Of a DNA stretch of 64,000 nucleotides, positions 59,851 to 64,000 are shown one piece after another. Position numbers and translations under genes: made by a program. This stretch comes from Corylus avellana (lineage: Eukaryota; Streptophyta; Magnoliopsida; Fagales; Betulaceae), in NCBI RefSeq assembly GCF_901000735.1, contig NC_081545.1, positions 32,233,634 to 32,297,633 on the forward strand, in the 5' to 3' direction. The notes below the pieces were generated by a model. It had not been told where the DNA came from. It ran no database searches and saw only the letters and a list, made by a program, of their open reading frames with translations. The number at the start of each line of letters is the position of its first letter. Within the stretch, counting starts at the first letter, position 1.

Positions 59851-61386
59851 TTTCAAATTCCTTGTTGGCCCTCAAATCACCCTTGCCAAATTTCTGCAGC
59901 CCAATCATAAATGATCTGTTATGCTCCCAACAAGCAAATCAGCTGCCAGAGCAATACATACAAACCGATACCAATATAATCTAGCACTTGTTGGTAGCAA
60001 CTAGCATTGCCTTACATTTGAATCTGGCAACATCATACCCGGAAGAATGGCAACATCATAAAAAAGTCATAAGCATGTCATAGCAATATGACATTTCATA
60101 TGAAACGTACCATGATCATAAAACCAAGTTTTGGGATCAATGGTAAATTGATGGAATTCACTTGGGCAATCCCAAACACCTAATCTGCAATCTAAATTAC
60201 GAAAGGGTTTAGACACACACAACACTTTTATATTCACCTGGATCGAGCATCAAGAATGTTGCAAGGCACCCACATAATAATTCGTCTGGTTGGCCAAAAA
60301 GGAAAAATGAAGAGCAGTTTCAGCAATTCCAACATAATATTGAGGGTTTAGGGTCCCTATAAAATGGAACAGAAACATAATAAAGAGTCCCTTGAATATT
60401 TTCTAATAAGCAATTTACTCTCTCAGCAATTGAAGGAGTCCCTTTGAATATTTTGTCATAAGAAAAAACAGGAGGAAAGGAAATTGAAAGAGTCCAAGAA
60501 ATGGTAGAAAATTTCTGATATTATACTATTACCCATTTGGCAGATAAAAAACAAAGAATTCCACTCGTAAGCTTAGTTGGGGTTGAATTTTACAATTACA
60601 CCATCAAAATCAACAGAAAACCCAAGACCCAATTTTCAACACTATTTTCACTCTCCATTGTCCCAGCAACCAAACTAAGGATGAAAATGAATCATTTTAT
60701 GTAACAAAGAGTTCAAAGAAAAAAGGGATAACAAATTGAAGTCACAAGGGATACTCTTAAAGAGAAAAGAAAATGCAAATTCTGTGTTTTTCTTTCATCT
60801 TCCTCCATTCACTCAACCATCTAAAGGTAGTAAAGAAGTTTTATTTCTTTGAAGGAAAAAACAAAATCTTTCTTAAAACCCTACTCTGTTCACAGTTTAA
60901 TTCAATTCTCATCTGTAGATTTTGGCTAACCCCCTTCAAATACCTTGGAATATCTAAAACGGTGAATATCCTCAAACTCTTACAGGAACCATATAGACAA
61001 AATCTTATTACAACTATCGAAATTGATAAATAATTGTTCAACCTTCAAACGAATAACATGAGGGGGAATTACCAAGCAAAAGTTGCAACAATAAAAAGCA
61101 AGAGGAAATTATACGCTTAAAAGGTCAAAACACTCAAAAGACTTTTACATCATTCATATTCGCTAATGTTTGTGTCGAAGCACTCAAAAGATAGCCAACA
61201 TTATTAAATAAATATGCAGAAAAGGCTAGAAGCATATAAAATGTAACAGAAAAACCCCTCATAATTCCAGAAACTTGGAATCCAAAAGCAATGTAACAAA
61301 TATGTGATTTTGCAGGTAATGCACATATGAAATTGAATTGGTCCAGAATCTTGTTATGACTTGGCTTGTTGCTCAAGCACATTCCC

Positions 61387-62478
61387 CTATCCATTTAGGC
61401 GAACTAGGGACTCTGTGTAACTAACAAGTTGAGCGAATCTAGCCTCATATATTTGAAGATTCCTCGCTTCTTGTGTTCTCGGGTCATACAATACCAAACA
61501 TTGATCTTCATCGGTTAGAACTACCAAACCATCCTCCCGAAGCTGTAGCAGATTCCAAAAAACTGGAATTTGTCGGATTGTTAATATTTTGGTCCAAGTC
61601 CTTTCAACACCACACTCATTCAACACCCATATCTCAATACATTCTTTCAACTCACTGTTACATGGTAAAATCATAGTTACAGAGTCATTGATAACAGCAA
61701 TATCCTCACTACAACTTCCTTCAGATGGGGGAGGCAGTACCTCTTGGAACACCTCGTTGCTCATATCAAAGGAAAGCAAGAGTTGGCGGCCCATGTAACC
61801 ATCTTCACGAACCCGAGCCCACCAATAATAAACTCCATTTAGGTACGAGGGAAAACGAGGTAAATGAATAAAATAAGATGGGTTAGGGGATGAATCAAGC
61901 ACCCTCCAAGAATTAGTACTAAGGTGGTATACCTGAACTTTGCAGTGCCGGAAACGGAAGTTCATAATCCTAACCACCTTGTAATCGTTAGTCTTTGGAT
62001 CAAAACCGAAGCCAAGATTAGAAAAAAAGTATAAATCCGATTGCCGGGGGAATGGGGGGAGCAACTTCGATTCTCTTGTCGCAGGATTCCATAACACCAA
62101 ACGACCATAATCACAGTGCCCATCTCTATTCTTCCACAGAGTACCAGAAAAACAAAGTATGCCATTGCAGGGGCCGAATATTGATACCTTAGAAACCTCA
62201 TCCAGAAACAATTGTGAGAGATCAACATTCCCAGACACCTCTAGGGTTTCGTTAGAGAGCGTGGAGAGACGTAGGTGTTCCAATCCACCCCCACGCCTAA
62301 GAATAGCCGCCCTTCTGTTGGGATTGTGAGAAGTGAGGTGCATGGTGATGAAACTAGGGTTAGTGATAAGAGCATACCAGGATTTGCTTATGCATTTGCA
62401 GCGCATCAATGATTTGACGGGAAGCCTTGATAGGATTTCCATTGACAAATCTTCTGGGAGATCCCTTCCCCACAACAT
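61387..62478 (-). CDS. F-box protein with FBA-type interaction domain (copy 2)
   Basis: A 363-aa protein with no difference from copy 1 (53147-54238): F-box at 6-46 and FBA domain at about 95-330. ATG 62478, stop 61387-61389. Identity extends only about 240 nt upstream of the ATG. Beyond that this copy is preceded by a MITE (62722-63102), while copy 1 is preceded by a CGAGC-rich element. If both are real loci they have the same product but different distal promoters. If the block is an assembly duplicate, the two are one gene. A further related unit begins at 63819, which supports a real local F-box array. Confidence 0.88.
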   Translation of the reverse strand: MLWGRDLPEDLSMEILSRLPVKSLMRCKCISKSWYALITNPSFITMHLTSHNPNRRAAILRRGGGLEHLRLSTLSNETLEVSGNVDLSQLFLDEVSKVSIFGPCNGILCFSGTLWKNRDGHCDYGRLVLWNPATRESKLLPPFPRQSDLYFFSNLGFGFDPKTNDYKVVRIMNFRFRHCKVQVYHLSTNSWRVLDSSPNPSYFIHLPRFPSYLNGVYYWWARVREDGYMGRQLLLSFDMSNEVFQEVLPPPSEGSCSEDIAVINDSVTMILPCNSELKECIEIWVLNECGVERTWTKILTIRQIPVFWNLLQLREDGLVVLTDEDQCLVLYDPRTQEARNLQIYEARFAQLVSYTESLVRLNG

Positions 62479-62721
62479 CTTTCCCCTTTTCTTCTTCTCT
62501 TCTCCCGTCGCCGGATACAAAGAAATGATGAGTCTGTTTAGATGTCGACCTAAACACCATTACCTTCGTAGCATTGACGGATTTTCCCAGGTTTTATGAC
62601 GGAATAATGCTGAAATTTGTCCAAGCTTTACCGAAAATCTCGACGTTTCTAACTGAATTTTCTGTTATTTTCCCAAATTTAAATAAATATTTTGTCTTTG
62701 CTTGTTTGTTTATTTTTGGTG

Positions 62722-63102
62722 GACTTGGCTTCTATGTGGTAGTCTAATTTCTAAACTACTGCATTCTTTTTTTTTTAGACGGTCCAGATTTTGTTAGGAC
62801 CTTTTTAATCAAAAACTAACGGTGTTTACTAAACAGCAAGACCAAGCATCTTTTTCGTCTATTTTCTTCCATTACATAGTAAGTCAAGCCCGGGCTAGTG
62901 GATACTGATCCGTTAGAATGACGTGAAACCCGAGGCTTGACTTGCTTTGTAACAGAAGAAAATAGACGGAAAATATGCTTAGTCTTGCTGTTTAGTAAAC
63001 ACCGTTAATTTTTGAATTAAAAAGGTCCTAACAAAATTTGGACCGTCTAAAAAAAGTACTACAGATATGCGGTAATTTGGACTAGCGCATAGAAGCCAAG
63101 TC
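62722..63102. mobile_element. 381-bp MITE with long inverted-repeat arms
   Basis: The ends GACTTGGCTTCTATG and CATAGAAGCCAAGTC are perfect inverted repeats. The arms continue imperfectly for about 150 nt (AGACGGTCCAGATTTTGTTA, AACGGTGTTTACTAAACAGC and their complements). The centre contains CAAGCCCGGGCTAGTGGA. No clear target duplication was found. It sits six bases beyond the point where the F-box blocks stop matching. Confidence 0.8.
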
Positions 63103-63818
63103 ACTTATTTACTTTCTTTTGTAATTTTACATCTCAATTTTTAGTCAATTCATGCTCACTGTAGCCTTTTCTTTTTTATTTTAATTCTCTTTAGTAAAAA
63201 ATTCCAAAAAATTTAGTCAATTAAAAGGATAATATAATCAAACTAAAACTCCATTACAAAAATTAACCCTAGCTAGTCCTAGGATCTAACAGGGCCACTG
63301 CCAAGAGCATTGTACGAAGGAAGGATGCCTAACTTTACACTATTCATAAACCGTAAATTAACCTTTGAAATAACACTAGAATTTCATGGTTGTGCCAAAA
63401 TAGGAAATTAGAGCAAACCACTTCAATTAAGAGCGTGTTGAGGAGAAAATCTCTCCTAGTGGGCCCCTTTTTTTTACACTTATTTATCATATGTCATTAT
63501 CCACTCACCTAATGATATGTGTCCATCTTTTTTGCATCTTTGGATAAAAGGAGAAAAGAGGAAGGAGAAATGTCTCTTCTTTTAATTCTTCTTCCTCCCC
63601 ACACACACCTCACTTTTTGGAGGGACTTTGAGAGACCCTCATCTCTCTCTCTCTATCTCATACACGCTGCATGAGAGTTTTCTGTCTTAACCGGAGACAC
63701 TCTGACCTTATTTTTGTTTTGTGTACACGGTCCCTTCACAGCTTAGCCATAAAGAAAATCAGAGGTAACAAATTATTGAACCTAAAACCAACCGAGCATA
63801 TTTAAGTCTTTACATTTC

Positions 63819-64000
63819 AAAACAAAATCTTTCTTAAAACACTACTCTGTTGACATGGGGGGGAATTACCCAGCAAAAGTTTCAATAAAAAGCAAGAGGA
63901 AATTATATACGCTTAAAAGGCCAAAAACACTCGAAAGACTTTTACATTATTCATATATATTCGCTAAGAAGCACTCAAAGATAGCCAACATTATTAAATA
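63819..64000. repeat. Diverged third copy of the F-box downstream flank
   Basis: It starts AAAACAAAATCTTTCTTAAA and ends with the same bases as 61210 (AGCCAACATTATTAAATA). It matches 60857-61210 except for several substitutions and a deletion of about 170 nt after the ACTACTCTGTTGAC segment. By position the stop codon of a third minus-strand F-box gene would fall about 180 nt beyond the window end. Confidence 0.75.

Larger units (their letters stand above)
58712..61386. other. F-box copy 2 downstream flank (repeat of 50472-53146)
   Basis: Same content as 50472-53146: a tandem pair of about 75 nt, the 46-codon frame, the SINE and unassigned DNA. No additional gene was seen. Confidence 0.6.
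58712..62716. repeat. 4.0-kb direct repeat, copy 2 (F-box block; matches 50472-54475)
   Basis: See copy 1 for the alignment. Left boundary at the gap; right boundary at about 62716, immediately before a MITE at 62722. It contains the second copies of the small frame, the SINE and the F-box gene. Confidence 0.92.
62479..64000. other. Region upstream of F-box copy 2 up to the window end
   Basis: It holds the F-box promoter side, a MITE (62722-63102), unassigned AT-rich DNA with a CT-rich patch near 63640, and from 63819 the start of a third F-box repeat unit. Confidence 0.55.

Overview
This is nuclear DNA of a flowering plant, most likely a woody eudicot. The evidence is intron-bearing genes with GT-AG splicing, plastid and mitochondrial targeting peptides, plant-only families (E-class pentatricopeptide proteins, DUF863, CYP94, plastid chorismate mutase), AT-rich intergenic DNA, many microsatellites, and short transposable elements (MITEs, SINEs, a LINE-like insertion). 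The species cannot be told from the sequence. Gene models were built by hand from reading frames and splice sites; every multi-exon CDS given as complete closes in frame. Arabidopsis locus names are from memory and no search was run. The window is a scaffold of contigs joined at three N runs (4339-4438, 46061-46270, 58612-58711). Layout: 1-4338 holds the 3' end of a UFD2/PUB1-type ubiquitin E4 ligase gene and, tail to tail, the 3' part of a SpoU methyltransferase gene. It is a near-identical copy of 13250-17587. After the first gap, 6167-14213 is the complete E4 gene (16 exons, 1044 aa) and 15431-18912 (minus) the complete SpoU gene (6 exons, 361 aa). 19727-22001 (minus) is a saccharopine-dehydrogenase-like oxidoreductase. 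22002-25919 is a transposon-rich spacer. 25920-28328 (minus) is an intronless PPR gene, and 29440-33617 (minus) a DUF863 gene. 33618-39549 is a spacer with MITEs and a nested SINE. 39550-40564 (minus) is a DUF179/AlgH-like gene, 41385-43196 (minus) a second PPR gene, and 46571-50276 (plus) a plastid chorismate mutase. 53147-54238 (minus) is an F-box gene, 56008-57543 (plus) an intronless CYP94-type P450, and 61387-62478 (minus) a second, coding-identical F-box gene. At 63819-64000 the 3' flank of a third, diverged F-box unit begins. The genes are unrelated housekeeping or regulatory genes, not a pathway cluster. Chorismate mutase feeds phenylalanine and tyrosine synthesis; the E4 ligase and F-box proteins act in ubiquitin-dependent turnover; the PPR proteins act on organelle RNA; the SpoU enzyme methylates RNA. 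Three neighbour sets appear to keep Arabidopsis order: E4 with SpoU (At5g15400/At5g15390), PPR with DUF863 (At1g69350/At1g69360), and DUF179 with PPR and chorismate mutase (At3g29240/At3g29230/At3g29200). The two gap-bounded duplications (4.3 kb and 4.0 kb) are the main structural puzzle: recent tandem duplication or uncollapsed haplotype sequence. I found no clearly new multi-gene system. The best leads are the F-box array, a MITE family with exact 9-bp target duplications, a large foldback element, and an unrecognised 46-codon reading frame behind a TATA box.
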